From contig NC_013757.1 of NCBI RefSeq assembly GCF_000025345.1, positions 2,294,001-2,358,000 of the forward strand: a stretch of 64,000 nucleotides of DNA. The letters run 5' to 3'. Positions within the stretch are counted from its first letter, which is position 1. Every line of letters starts with the position of its first letter. The position numbers and the translations under genes were made by a program. Positions 16,345-24,943 of this stretch are shown piece after piece. Under the pieces are notes generated by a model. It was not told the DNA's origin. It did no database searches and saw nothing but the letters and a program-made list of their open reading frames with translations. The DNA comes from Geodermatophilus obscurus DSM 43160. GTDB taxonomy: Bacteria > Actinomycetota > Actinomycetes > Mycobacteriales > Geodermatophilaceae.

Positions 16345-19300
16345 ATGCCGTCCGACCTGCACGTCCCCACCCACCCGGTCCGCTTCGTCACCGCGGCGAG
16401 CCTGTTCGACGGCCACGACGCGGCGATCAACGTGATGCGCCGGCTGCTGCAGAGCCAGGGCGCGGAGGTGGTGCACCTCGGCCACGACCGCAGCGTCGAC
16501 AGCGTCGTCCGGGCGGCGCTGGAGGAGGACGTGCAGGGGGTGGCGATCTCCTCCTACCAGGGCGGGCACGTCGAGTACTTCGGCTACCTGGTGGAGCGGC
16601 TGGCCGAGGCCGGCGCCGGGCACGTGAAGGTCTTCGGCGGCGGCGGGGGCGTGATCGTCCCCGAGGAGATCGCCGCGCTGCGGGAGCGGGGCGTGCGGAT
16701 CTTCAGCCCCGAGGACGGCCAGCGCCTCGGCCTGCCCGGCATGATCAACGAGCTGATCCGCGAGTGCGACGTCGACCTGACAGAGCACGGCCCGGACGTC
16801 GACGCGCTGCTCACCGGCGACCCCGCGGCGCTGGCCCGCGCGATCACCGTGCTGGAGTCCGGCCGCGACCCGCAGCTCGCGACCAGGGTGCGTTCGGCGG
16901 CCGAGGGCCGGACGGTGCCGGTCCTGGGCATCACCGGCACCGGCGGCTCGGGCAAGTCCTCGCTCACCGACGAGCTGCTGCGCCGGCTGCGCACCGACCA
17001 GGAGGACAAGCTGCGGGTCGCGGTCCTCGCGATCGACCCCACCCGGCGCCGCGGCGGCGGAGCGCTGCTCGGCGACCGGATCCGGATGAACGCCCTGGAG
17101 ACGGGGGAGGGTGGCCACACCTTCTTCCGTTCGCTGGCCACCCGGTCGGCCGGCGCGGAGACGCCCGAGCACCTGGACGACGTGCTGTGCGCGGTCAAGG
17201 CCGCCGGCTTCGACCTGGTCATCGTCGAGACGCCCGGCATCGGGCAGGGCGACGCCGGGATCGTGCCGTTCTCTGACGTCGCGCTGTACGTGATGACGCC
17301 GGAGTTCGGCGCCGCGTCGCAGCTGGAGAAGATCGACATGCTCGACTTCGCCGACGTCGTCGCGATCAACAAGTACGAGCGGCGCGGCGCCGAGGACGCC
17401 CGCCGCGACGTCGCCCGGCAGATGGTCCGCAACCGCGAGGCGTTCGGGCAGCCCTGGGAGGACATGCCGGTCTTCGGCACCAGCGCCGCCCGGTTCAACG
17501 ACGACGGGGTCACCGCGCTCTACCAGCACCTGCTCGGCCTGCTGGTCGAGAAGGGCCTGCCCGCCGGTGCCGGCGTCCTGCCGCGGGTCGACGTCAAGGC
17601 GTCGTCCGGCCTGACCAGCGTCGTCCCCGCGCAGCGCGCGCGGTACCTCGCCGAGATCACCGAGGCGGTGCGCGGGTACCACGCGGCCACCGCGGCGCAG
17701 GCGGAGGTCGTGCGACGGCGGCAGCACCTGACCACGGCCGCCGACGTCCTCGACGGGGACGCCGCGGAGGCCGCCCGCGCCGCGGTCGAGGCCGCGGACC
17801 GGGAGCTGCTGCCCGAGGTGCGCGAGCTGCTCGACGAATGGCCGGCCCGGGTCGAGGCCTACTCCGGCGACGAGTACGTCTACACCGTCCGCGGCAAGGA
17901 GGTCCGCACCCCGCTGACCCGCGAGACGCTGTCGGGGTCGAAGGTGCGGCGGGTGGCGCTGCCGCGCACCCAGGACCAGGCCGAGCTGCTGGGCTTCCTG
18001 CGCCGGGAGAACCTGCCCGGCGGCTACCCGTTCACCGCCGGCGTCTTCCCGTTCAAGCGCTCCGGCGAGGCGCCCGCGCGGATGTTCGCCGGCGAGGGAG
18101 ACGCGTTCCGCACCAACCGCCGCTTCAAGCTGCTCAGTGCCGGCAACGAGGCGACCCGGCTGTCGACGGCGTTCGACTCGGTCACCCTCTACGGCCGCGA
18201 CCCCGACCCGCGCCCCGACGTCTACGGCAAGGTCGGCACCTCCGGTGTCTCCATCGCCACGCTCGACGACATGGAGGTCCTCTACGCCGGGTTCGACCTC
18301 TGCGACCCGACCACGTCGGTGTCCATGACGATCAACGGTCCGGCCCCGGCGGTGCTCGCGATGTTCCTCAACACCGCGATCGACCAGCGGCTGGACCGGT
18401 TCCGCGAGGAGGAGGGCCGCGAGCCCGACGCCGCCGAGGCCGAGGAGATCCGGGCGTTCGTGCTGGCCACCGTCCGGGGCACGGTGCAGGCCGACATCCT
18501 CAAGGAGGACCAGGGCCAGAACACCTGCATCTTCTCGACCGAGTTCGCGCTGCGCTGCATGGCCGACATCCAGCAGTGGTTCATCGAGCACCGGGTGCGC
18601 AACTTCTACTCGGTCTCGATCTCCGGCTACCACATCGCCGAGGCCGGGGCGAACCCGATCAGCCAGCTGGCCTTCACCCTCGCCAACGGGTTCACCTACG
18701 TCGAGGCCTACCTGGCGCGCGGCATGGCGATCGACGACTTCGCGCCCAACCTGTCCTTCTTCTTCTCCAACGGCATGGACGCCGAGTACTCGGTGATCGG
18801 CCGGGTCGCCCGCCGCATCTGGGCGGTGGCGATGAAGGAGCGCTACGGCGCCGGGCCGCGGTCGCAGCAGCTGAAGTACCACGTGCAGACCTCGGGCCGG
18901 TCGCTGCACGCGCAGGAGATGGACTTCAACGACATCCGGACGACGCTGCAGGCCCTCTGCGCCATCTACGACAACGCCAACAGCCTGCACACCAACGCCT
19001 ACGACGAGGCCGTGACCACCCCGAGCGAGCACTCCGTCCGCCGGGCGCTGGCCATCCAGATGATCATCGACAAGGAGTGGGGGCTCGCCGGCAACGAGAA
19101 CCCGCTGCAGGGCTCGTTCGTCATCGACGAGCTCACCGACCTGGTCGAGGAGGCGGTGCTGGCCGAGTTCGACCGGATCGCCGAGCGCGGCGGCGTGCTG
19201 GGCGCGATGGAGACCGGCTACCAGCGCGGCAAGATCCAGGACGAGTCGATGCTCTACGAGCACCGCAAGCACGACGGCAGCCTGCCGATCGTCGGCGTCA

Positions 19301-19578
19301 ACACCTTCCTCGACCCGCACCGCGACGAGGCGCCTCCGCAGAAGCTTGAGCTCGCCCGGGCCACGGAGGCGGAGAAGCAGTCGCAGCTGAAGCGGCTGGC
19401 GGACTTCCACGCCCGGCACGCCGACGAGGCGCCGGCCGCGCTCGCCGAGCTGCAGCGGGCGGCCACCGAGGGCGGGAACGTGTTCGCCGCGCTCATGGAC
19501 GCCGTCCGGGTGTGCTCGCTGGGTCAGATCAGCGACGCCTTCTTCGAGGTCGGGGGGCAGTACCGCCGGAATGTCTGA
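16345..19578 (+). CDS. icmF: Fused isobutyryl-CoA mutase (IcmF)
   Basis: A 1077-residue cytosolic adenosylcobalamin enzyme that interconverts isobutyryl-CoA and n-butyryl-CoA. Residues about 12-145 form the B12-binding domain with SLFDGHDAAINVMRRLL (cobalt-ligand His) and VFGGGGGVIVPEE. Residues about 195-420 are the MeaB/ArgK-type G-protein chaperone: P-loop GITGTGGSGKSSL, IDPTRRRGGGALLGDRIRM, ETPGIGQGD and base-recognition NKYE. From about 530 the mutase barrel follows: LPGGYPFTAGVFPFKR, RMFAGEGD, SVSISGYHIAEAGANP. Length and domain order match IcmF. ATG 16345 has GGGAG upstream. The stop overlaps the next gene by 8 nt. Confidence 0.95.
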   Translation: MPSDLHVPTHPVRFVTAASLFDGHDAAINVMRRLLQSQGAEVVHLGHDRSVDSVVRAALEEDVQGVAISSYQGGHVEYFGYLVERLAEAGAGHVKVFGGGGGVIVPEEIAALRERGVRIFSPEDGQRLGLPGMINELIRECDVDLTEHGPDVDALLTGDPAALARAITVLESGRDPQLATRVRSAAEGRTVPVLGITGTGGSGKSSLTDELLRRLRTDQEDKLRVAVLAIDPTRRRGGGALLGDRIRMNALETGEGGHTFFRSLATRSAGAETPEHLDDVLCAVKAAGFDLVIVETPGIGQGDAGIVPFSDVALYVMTPEFGAASQLEKIDMLDFADVVAINKYERRGAEDARRDVARQMVRNREAFGQPWEDMPVFGTSAARFNDDGVTALYQHLLGLLVEKGLPAGAGVLPRVDVKASSGLTSVVPAQRARYLAEITEAVRGYHAATAAQAEVVRRRQHLTTAADVLDGDAAEAARAAVEAADRELLPEVRELLDEWPARVEAYSGDEYVYTVRGKEVRTPLTRETLSGSKVRRVALPRTQDQAELLGFLRRENLPGGYPFTAGVFPFKRSGEAPARMFAGEGDAFRTNRRFKLLSAGNEATRLSTAFDSVTLYGRDPDPRPDVYGKVGTSGVSIATLDDMEVLYAGFDLCDPTTSVSMTINGPAPAVLAMFLNTAIDQRLDRFREEEGREPDAAEAEEIRAFVLATVRGTVQADILKEDQGQNTCIFSTEFALRCMADIQQWFIEHRVRNFYSVSISGYHIAEAGANPISQLAFTLANGFTYVEAYLARGMAIDDFAPNLSFFFSNGMDAEYSVIGRVARRIWAVAMKERYGAGPRSQQLKYHVQTSGRSLHAQEMDFNDIRTTLQALCAIYDNANSLHTNAYDEAVTTPSEHSVRRALAIQMIIDKEWGLAGNENPLQGSFVIDELTDLVEEAVLAEFDRIAERGGVLGAMETGYQRGKIQDESMLYEHRKHDGSLPIVGVNTFLDPHRDEAPPQKLELARATEAEKQSQLKRLADFHARHADEAPAALAELQRAATEGGNVFAALMDAVRVCSLGQISDAFFEVGGQYRRNV

Positions 19579-20326
19579 GGACGATCTCGGCCACCCGGTC
19601 GAGCTGCCTCGGCCGCCCCGGCGGGTGGTCTCGCTGGTGCCGTCGCTCACCGAGGCGCTGGCGGTCACCGTCCCCGAGCGGCTGGTGGGCGCCACCGACT
19701 GGTGCACCCACCCGGCCGGCCTCGAGGTGGCCCGCGTGCGGGGCACCAAGAACCCCGACCGCGCGGCGATCGCGGCGCTCGAGCCGGACCTCGTCGTCTG
19801 CAACCGCGAGGAGAACCGGCGGCTGGACGTCGACCGGCTGCGGGCCGCCGGCGTCCCGGTGTGGGTGACGGTCATCGAGTCGGTCGACGAGGCGCTCGCC
19901 TCGATGCGCCGGCTGTTCGACGAGGTGCTCGACGTCGGCGAGCCCGGCTGGCTGGCGGACGCCGTGGCGGTGTGGGCGCAGCCGGCGCCCACGAGCGGGC
20001 TGCGGGTCGCCGTCCCGGTGTGGCGCGACCCGTGGATGGTCGTCGGCCCGCGCACCTTCACCGGGGACGTGCTCGCCCGGCTCGGGCTGGTCAACGTCTT
20101 CGGCGCGGGGGAGGACCGCTACCCGCACGTGTCGGTCGAGGCCCTGCGGACGGCGGGAGCGGACGTGGTCCTCCTCCCCGACGAGCCGTACGTGTTCACC
20201 GCCGACGACGGGCCCGAGGCCTTCCCCGGGATCCGCACCGCGCTGGTGTCCGGCCGCGACCTGACCTGGTACGGCCCCTCGCTCGGCCCCGCCCGCGCGC
20301 GGCTGCTGGCGGCGATCGCCCGGTAG
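19571..20326 (+). CDS. BtuF-like helical-backbone metal/cobalamin receptor without signal peptide
   Basis: A 251-residue protein of the periplasmic-binding (helical backbone metal receptor) fold. It begins PPRRVVSLVPSLTEALAVTV, the BtuF-family opening, and has RVRGTKNPDRAAIAALEPDL, VVCNREENRR and VLLPDEPYVFTADD. No signal peptide or lipobox is present, so it should stay in the cytoplasm. The start ATG 19571 overlaps the icmF stop by 8 nt, which ties it to a B12-dependent enzyme. A cytosolic cobalamin-binding or delivery role is my inference; it could also be an uncharacterised metal-chelate binder. Confidence 0.82.
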   Translation: MSEDDLGHPVELPRPPRRVVSLVPSLTEALAVTVPERLVGATDWCTHPAGLEVARVRGTKNPDRAAIAALEPDLVVCNREENRRLDVDRLRAAGVPVWVTVIESVDEALASMRRLFDEVLDVGEPGWLADAVAVWAQPAPTSGLRVAVPVWRDPWMVVGPRTFTGDVLARLGLVNVFGAGEDRYPHVSVEALRTAGADVVLLPDEPYVFTADDGPEAFPGIRTALVSGRDLTWYGPSLGPARARLLAAIAR

Positions 20327-20357
20327 TGCCGAGCCCCCACGGAACGCGGACGGTCGC

Positions 20358-20363
20358 TACGGT
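20358..20363 (+). promoter_or_regulatory. -10 box TACGGT for the globin/DivIVA operon
   Basis: TACGGT fits TANNNT and lies 48 nt before ATG 20411, in the 84-bp gap after the BtuF-like gene. Confidence 0.4.
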
Positions 20364-20410
20364 CGTCCCCGGCCAACCGGACGTCACCGGCCGGTGGAAC
20401 GGAGGTGCTG

Positions 20411-21550
20411 ATGGACATCCCTGCCATGCGGGCGAGCTTCGCCAAGGCGGCGGCCGCCGGAGACGAGGCGCCGCTGTACTTCTACGCCCACCTGTTCCTG
20501 AGCCATCCCGATACCCGGCGGCTCTTCCCCGTCTCGATGGCCCACCAGCGAGACCGGCTGTTCCAGGCGCTCGGCGACGTGGTGGCCTACGTCGACGACC
20601 TCGATCGGCTGGTGCCCATCCTGCAGGCCCTGGGCCGCGACCACCGCAAGTTCGGGACCGTCGCCGACCACTACCCGGCCGTCGGCGCCAGCCTGATCGC
20701 CACCCTCAGGCACTTCGACGACGAGTGGAACCCCGCGCTGGAGCAGAGCTGGACCGACGCGTACGGGCTGGTGGCGCAGGTGATGGTCGAGGCGGCCGAG
20801 AAAGCCTCCGACCAACCGCCGTGGTGGGACGCCGAGGTCGTCGCGCACGAGCGCCGCACGATCGACACCGCGGTCATGTGGCTGCGGCCCGAGCCGGAGT
20901 TCCCCTACGCGGCGGGACAGTCGGTATCGCTGGAGACCGACTTTCGGCCCAAGTTGTGGCGCTACTACTCCCCGGCCAACGCGCCACGGCCGGACGGGTT
21001 GATGGAGATCCACGTCCGGGCCTACGACGGCGGCCCGGTCAGCGCCGCCCTCGTCCGCCGGGTCGACAAGGGGGACGTACTGCACATGGGGCCGCCGCTG
21101 GGCCACATTGCCTTCGAGGCCGAATCCGACCGCGACCTCCTGCTCGTCGCCGGGGGCACCGGCCTGGCCCCGCTCAAGGCAGTCGTCGACCACGTCGCCC
21201 GGATCGGGCCCCCGCGGCGGGTCGACCTGTTCGTCGGCTCCCGTACCGAGGAGCGGATCTACGACCGGGTCGACCTCGAGCGCCTGGCGCAGGAGCACGG
21301 CTGGCTGACCGTGAGCTTCGCCGTCTCGGACGACAACCTGTCTCCGCTGGAGCAGGGCGACGTGGGGGAGGTCGTGGTCCGGCACGGCCCGTGGTCGAGC
21401 CGCGACGTCTACGTCGCCGGGCCGGCTCGCATGGTCGAGGACACGACGACGCGGCTGGTCGAGACCGGCGTCCCCCCGGGACGGATCCGCAGCGAGGTGT
21501 TCGCTCCCAGCCGGCTGGGACCCAGCCTTGACGGAGAGGTGACCGAATGA
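20411..21550 (+). CDS. Flavohemoglobin-like protein (globin + ferredoxin reductase domains), type II-like
   Basis: A 379-residue globin-reductase. The globin part (1-135) has LYFYAHLFLSHPDTRRLFPV (B/C/CD region, Phe CD1) and LGRDHRKFGTVADHYPAVG with the likely proximal His. The reductase part has an FAD-binding strand KLWRYYSPANAP in place of the RxYS of Hmp, and NAD-binding LLLVAGGTGLAPLKAVVD and DVYVAGPARMVEDT. The RKFG heme pocket and altered flavin site resemble actinobacterial type II flavohemoglobins, which are poor NO dioxygenases. ATG 20411 has GGAGG 5 nt upstream. It overlaps a DivIVA-domain gene by ATGA. Confidence 0.88.
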   Translation: MDIPAMRASFAKAAAAGDEAPLYFYAHLFLSHPDTRRLFPVSMAHQRDRLFQALGDVVAYVDDLDRLVPILQALGRDHRKFGTVADHYPAVGASLIATLRHFDDEWNPALEQSWTDAYGLVAQVMVEAAEKASDQPPWWDAEVVAHERRTIDTAVMWLRPEPEFPYAAGQSVSLETDFRPKLWRYYSPANAPRPDGLMEIHVRAYDGGPVSAALVRRVDKGDVLHMGPPLGHIAFEAESDRDLLLVAGGTGLAPLKAVVDHVARIGPPRRVDLFVGSRTEERIYDRVDLERLAQEHGWLTVSFAVSDDNLSPLEQGDVGEVVVRHGPWSSRDVYVAGPARMVEDTTTRLVETGVPPGRIRSEVFAPSRLGPSLDGEVTE

Positions 21551-22320
21551 CCACCAACCCCCAGGAGCCGGAGCGCGCCGGGTGGCGGCTGAGCCCCGGT
21601 GACGTGCGCGGCGTGTACCTGCCGCGTGCCACCTTCCTGCGGCCCGGGTACAACGACGTCGAGGTCGACCGCTTCCTGGAGCGGGTTGCCGAGGAGCTGG
21701 CGCGACTGCACGCGGACAAGGCCGAGCTCCGCGACCAGGTCCGCGCGCTGCAGGACCAGGTGGCCGGGGCGGCCACGCAGGAGGCGCCGAGTGACCAGGC
21801 CGTGCGCATCCTGGCCGTCGCACAGCAGACCGCCGACAGCTACGTCGCCGAGGCCGAGGACTTCAGCCGGCAGATGACCGCGGACGCGAGGGCACAGTAC
21901 GAGGAGCACGTGCGACAGGCGCGGGAGAACGCCGGCGCCATCATCCAGGCGGCGCAGGAGGCCGCGGCCCGGATGGCCGCTGGGGAGCGACCCCGTTCGG
22001 CCGACGCCCCCGAGCGCAGCGCCCAGGAGCTCGGTGACCAGGTGGCCTATCTCAAGGCCTTCGGGCAGGCCTGCCGCACGCAGTTGCGTGCTTACCTCGA
22101 GGCGCTGCTCGTAGACGTCGAGACCGAGTGGGGCCGCGCCGACCCGGGCGCGCTCCCGCTGGCGCCCGGCCAGTCACCGGTGCAGCCAGGGGCCTCGGCC
22201 GGGACCCGCCGGCCACCGGAACCGAACGTGGCCAAGGAGGTGCCGCCCGACGACAGCCGGGACGGCGACGAGGTCGCCAGGACCGGCCAGGACAGCGGGG
22301 CCACGCACGTGGCGCGGTGA
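21547..22320 (+). CDS. DivIVA-domain protein
   Basis: A 257-residue protein. Residues 13-50 match the DivIVA N-terminal domain: LSPGDVRGVYLPRATFLRPG then YNDVEVDRFLERVAEELARL, which in DivIVA/Wag31 proteins senses negative membrane curvature. Coiled coil follows (about 45-75 and 85-150, Ala/Glu/Gln-rich heptads). A second helix DQVAYLKAFGQACRTQLRAY resembles the C-terminal segment of SepIVA/DivIVA-like proteins. The last 70 residues are Pro/Gly-rich and disordered. Its ATG overlaps the flavohemoglobin stop, so it belongs to that operon; a scaffolding role for the globin is inference. Confidence 0.88.
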   Translation: MTTNPQEPERAGWRLSPGDVRGVYLPRATFLRPGYNDVEVDRFLERVAEELARLHADKAELRDQVRALQDQVAGAATQEAPSDQAVRILAVAQQTADSYVAEAEDFSRQMTADARAQYEEHVRQARENAGAIIQAAQEAAARMAAGERPRSADAPERSAQELGDQVAYLKAFGQACRTQLRAYLEALLVDVETEWGRADPGALPLAPGQSPVQPGASAGTRRPPEPNVAKEVPPDDSRDGDEVARTGQDSGATHVAR

Positions 22321-22416
22321 CTCCCGCACGGGTACGTCACTAACCATCCACGGATACACGGATCGACGGCCGGGGCACGGGACGCCTGCGGCCCAGGACG
22401 ACGAGGAGAGTGCTGC

Positions 22417-23646
22417 ATGCTGTCCGACCGTGCCCGCCCGGTGGTGGAGGCGACGCTGCCCGTGGTGGCCGAGAACATCGGCGAGATCGCGCAGCGGTTC
22501 TATCGGCACCTGTTCGACGCCCATCCGCAGCTGCTGGATGGGGTGTTCAACCGGGGCAACCAGGCCGAGGGCACCCAGCAGGTGGCGCTGGCCGGGTCCG
22601 TGGCCGCGTTCGCCAGCACCCTGGTGAAGTCCCCGGAGCAGCTGCCCGAGCAGTTGCTGAACCGGATCGCGCACAAGCACGCCTCGCTCGGCATCCGGCC
22701 CGAGCAGTACCAGGTGGTGCACGAGCACCTGTTCTGGGCGATCGCCGACGTGCTCGGCGACGCGGTCACCCCGGAGGTCGCCGCCGCCTGGGACGAGGTG
22801 TACTGGCTGATGGCCTATGCCCTGATCCACCAGGAGCGGGGTCTCTACAGCGCGCGCGGGGTGAGCCCCGAGCGGGTGTGGCGGGACTGGCGCGTCGAGG
22901 AGAAGGTCACCGAGACCGACGACGTGGTCACCTTCCGGGTGCGTCGGGTCGACGACCGGCTGGTGAAGACCTCCCTGCCGGGGCAGTACGTGTCGGTCAA
23001 GGTGCGCATGCCCGACGGGGTCCACCAGCCGCGGCAGTACAGCCTGACGCGCGCCGACGACGGGGAGCACCGCTACTTCTCGGTCAAGCGCGTCCGCGGC
23101 GACGGGAAGCCCGACGGCGAGGTCTCCAACCACCTCTGCGACCGCGTGCAGGTCGGGGACGTCCTGGCCCTGTCCCTGCCCTTCGGTGACGTGGTGCTCG
23201 ACGACGGACGGCCGGCGGTGTTCCTCAGCGCGGGCATCGGCGTCACCCCGATGGCCGGCATGCTCTCCCACCTGCGGCACGCCGGCTCCGAGCTGCCGAT
23301 CACGCTGCTGCACGCCGACAGTGACGAGGCGTCCTTCGCCCTGCGCGGTCAGGTGCTCGACGACATCCGGGCGCTGCCGAACGCCGCGGTGCACGTCTGG
23401 TACGAGGCCGGCGGGAACAGCGCACTGCCGGTCGACGGCGTGCACGCCGGGACGATGGACGTCAGCGCCATCGACCTCCCCGCCGGGGCGGCCTACTACC
23501 TGTGCGGCCCGCTGCCGTTCATGCAGGCCGTGCGCAGCGCGCTGATCGAGCGCGGGGTCCCGCCCCGGGACGTCCAGTACGAGGTGTTCGGCCCCGACCT
23601 GTGGCAGGCCGACTTCCAGAGCGAGCCCTCGCCCGACGCGGCCTGA
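22417..23646 (+). CDS. hmp: Flavohemoglobin (nitric oxide dioxygenase)
   Basis: A 409-residue flavohemoglobin that oxidises NO to nitrate with O2 and NAD(P)H. The globin domain (1-140) has RFYRHLFDAHPQLLDGVFNR (Tyr B10, Phe CD1), LLNRIAHKHASLGIRPEQY (proximal His) and EVYWLMAYALIHQERGLY. The FAD domain has SLPGQYVSVKV and QPRQYSLTR (RxYS), and the NAD domain VFLSAGIGVTPMAGML and YLCGPLPFMQAVR. All key residues of active Hmp are visible. It lies 97 bp after the DivIVA-domain gene, with a possible regulatory stretch (CCACGGATACACGGAT, a short direct repeat) in between. Confidence 0.95.
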   Translation: MLSDRARPVVEATLPVVAENIGEIAQRFYRHLFDAHPQLLDGVFNRGNQAEGTQQVALAGSVAAFASTLVKSPEQLPEQLLNRIAHKHASLGIRPEQYQVVHEHLFWAIADVLGDAVTPEVAAAWDEVYWLMAYALIHQERGLYSARGVSPERVWRDWRVEEKVTETDDVVTFRVRRVDDRLVKTSLPGQYVSVKVRMPDGVHQPRQYSLTRADDGEHRYFSVKRVRGDGKPDGEVSNHLCDRVQVGDVLALSLPFGDVVLDDGRPAVFLSAGIGVTPMAGMLSHLRHAGSELPITLLHADSDEASFALRGQVLDDIRALPNAAVHVWYEAGGNSALPVDGVHAGTMDVSAIDLPAGAAYYLCGPLPFMQAVRSALIERGVPPRDVQYEVFGPDLWQADFQSEPSPDAA

Positions 23647-23647
23647 A

Positions 23648-23667
23648 CCTCCCGCTGCAGCGGGAGG
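23648..23667. terminator. 20-bp perfect palindrome after hmp
   Basis: CCTCCCGCTGCAGCGGGAGG starts two bases after the hmp stop. As RNA it folds into a hairpin with no U-tract, of the same PstI-centred style (CTGCAG) seen in the gene-terminal repeats. Confidence 0.5.
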
Positions 23668-23749
23668 AGGACCCGCCTCCGCACCCTGCGCCGACTCGGG
23701 CCACCGTCCGGACCGATGAGTCCGGCCGGTGGCCGGGGTCTCCCTCCAC

Positions 23750-24871
23750 ATGAGACTCGCGCCGGTCCGGGACCTCCTGCAGCGCCAGGTCGACGAGGGC
23801 CGGCTGCCCGGCTTCGTCGCCGCCGTCCGGCACCGTGGCGCCACGGAGGTGTTCTGCGGCGGCACGACCACCGCGGGAGGGACGCAGCCGGTGCGCCCGG
23901 ACACGCTGTTCCGCATGTCCTCGGTGACCAAGCCGGTCGCCGGCGCGCTCACCCTCGCGCTCTGGGAGGACGGCGTGCTGGGCCTCGACGACCCGGTCGG
24001 GGAGTGGCTGCCCGAGCTGGCCGCGCCGCGGGTGCTGCGAGACCGCACCGGGCCGTTGGCCGACACCGTGCCCGCCGAGCGACCGATCACCGTGCGGCAC
24101 CTGCTCACCAGCACGCCCGGCTTCGGCGGGGTCTGGGACGGCAGCCCGCTGGCCCGCGCCATCGACGAGCGCGGCATCGGCCCCGGACCCTGGCCGCCGG
24201 CGTTGACCCCCGACGAGTACCTGCGCCGGCTGGCGGAGGTCCCGCTCGCCGCCCAGCCCGGCGAGGTCTGGCTCTACCACCTGCCCGCCGACGTGCTCGG
24301 CGTGCTGCTCGCGCGCGCCGCCGGCCGGCCGGTGTCGGCCCTGCTGGCCGAGCGCGTCACCGGGCCGCTGGGGCTGACCGACACCGCGTTCACCGCGGTC
24401 GACCCCGCCCGGCTGGCGACCGTCCACGCGACCACCCCCGACGGCCTCGTCCCGGTCGAGGCCCCCGACGCCGCCGTCCCGCCGGCGTTCGAGGGCCTGG
24501 CGGCCGGCCTGGTCTCCACGGCGCCGGACGTGCTCGCCCTCCTGGCCGCGCTGGCCGACGGCGGCGCTCCGCTGCTGTCCCCGGCGTCGGTGGCCGCGCT
24601 GACCGCCGACGCCCTCACCCCCGCGCAGCGGGCGGGTGCCGCGGACTTCCTGGAGCCCGGGGTCTCCTGGGGCCTGCAGACCGGCGTCTGCGTCGAGCAG
24701 ACCGAGCCGTGGTGCACGCCGGGCCGGTTCGGCTGGGACGGCGGTACCGGCACCAGCGCCTGGGCCGACCCCGCCCGCGACGTGGTCGCGGTCCTGCTCA
24801 CCGGCCGGCTGATGGGCGGCCCGGACGACGGGCCCGAGGAGTTCTGGCGGACCCTCTACGCGTGTCTCTGA
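23750..24871 (+). CDS. Serine hydrolase, beta-lactamase/DD-peptidase family
   Basis: A 373-residue soluble PF00144-type protein (class C beta-lactamase, esterase EstB or D-aminopeptidase relatives). It has LFRMSSVTKPVAGALTLALW with the catalytic SxxK, HLLTSTPGFGG, LYHLPADVLGVLLARAAGRP at the YxN position, and RFGWDGGTGTSAWADPARD with GGTG in place of the HxG/KTG box. No signal peptide is seen, favouring an intracellular esterase over cell-wall activity. ATG 23750 is used; GTG 23729 would add seven residues. Substrate unknown. Confidence 0.85.
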   Translation: MRLAPVRDLLQRQVDEGRLPGFVAAVRHRGATEVFCGGTTTAGGTQPVRPDTLFRMSSVTKPVAGALTLALWEDGVLGLDDPVGEWLPELAAPRVLRDRTGPLADTVPAERPITVRHLLTSTPGFGGVWDGSPLARAIDERGIGPGPWPPALTPDEYLRRLAEVPLAAQPGEVWLYHLPADVLGVLLARAAGRPVSALLAERVTGPLGLTDTAFTAVDPARLATVHATTPDGLVPVEAPDAAVPPAFEGLAAGLVSTAPDVLALLAALADGGAPLLSPASVAALTADALTPAQRAGAADFLEPGVSWGLQTGVCVEQTEPWCTPGRFGWDGGTGTSAWADPARDVVAVLLTGRLMGGPDDGPEEFWRTLYACL

Positions 24872-24930
24872 GCGGGGTGCTCCGCTCCTCGCTGCGGTGC
24901 GCACGCCCCTGTCCGCTCACCGGGCGTTGC

Positions 24931-24936
24931 TAGGTT
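24931..24936 (+). promoter_or_regulatory. -10 box TAGGTT, leaderless start of the racemase gene
   Basis: TAGGTT - 7 nt - GTG 24944. This spacing decides the start: the in-frame TTG 24935 lies inside the -10 box. Confidence 0.6.
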
Positions 24937-24943
24937 GGCGGCC

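Noticed and set aside
16297-20094. 1265-residue minus-strand frame opposite icmF
   Set aside because: Antisense shadow caused by the high G+C content; low-complexity Arg/Val/Gly/Leu translation with no family motif.
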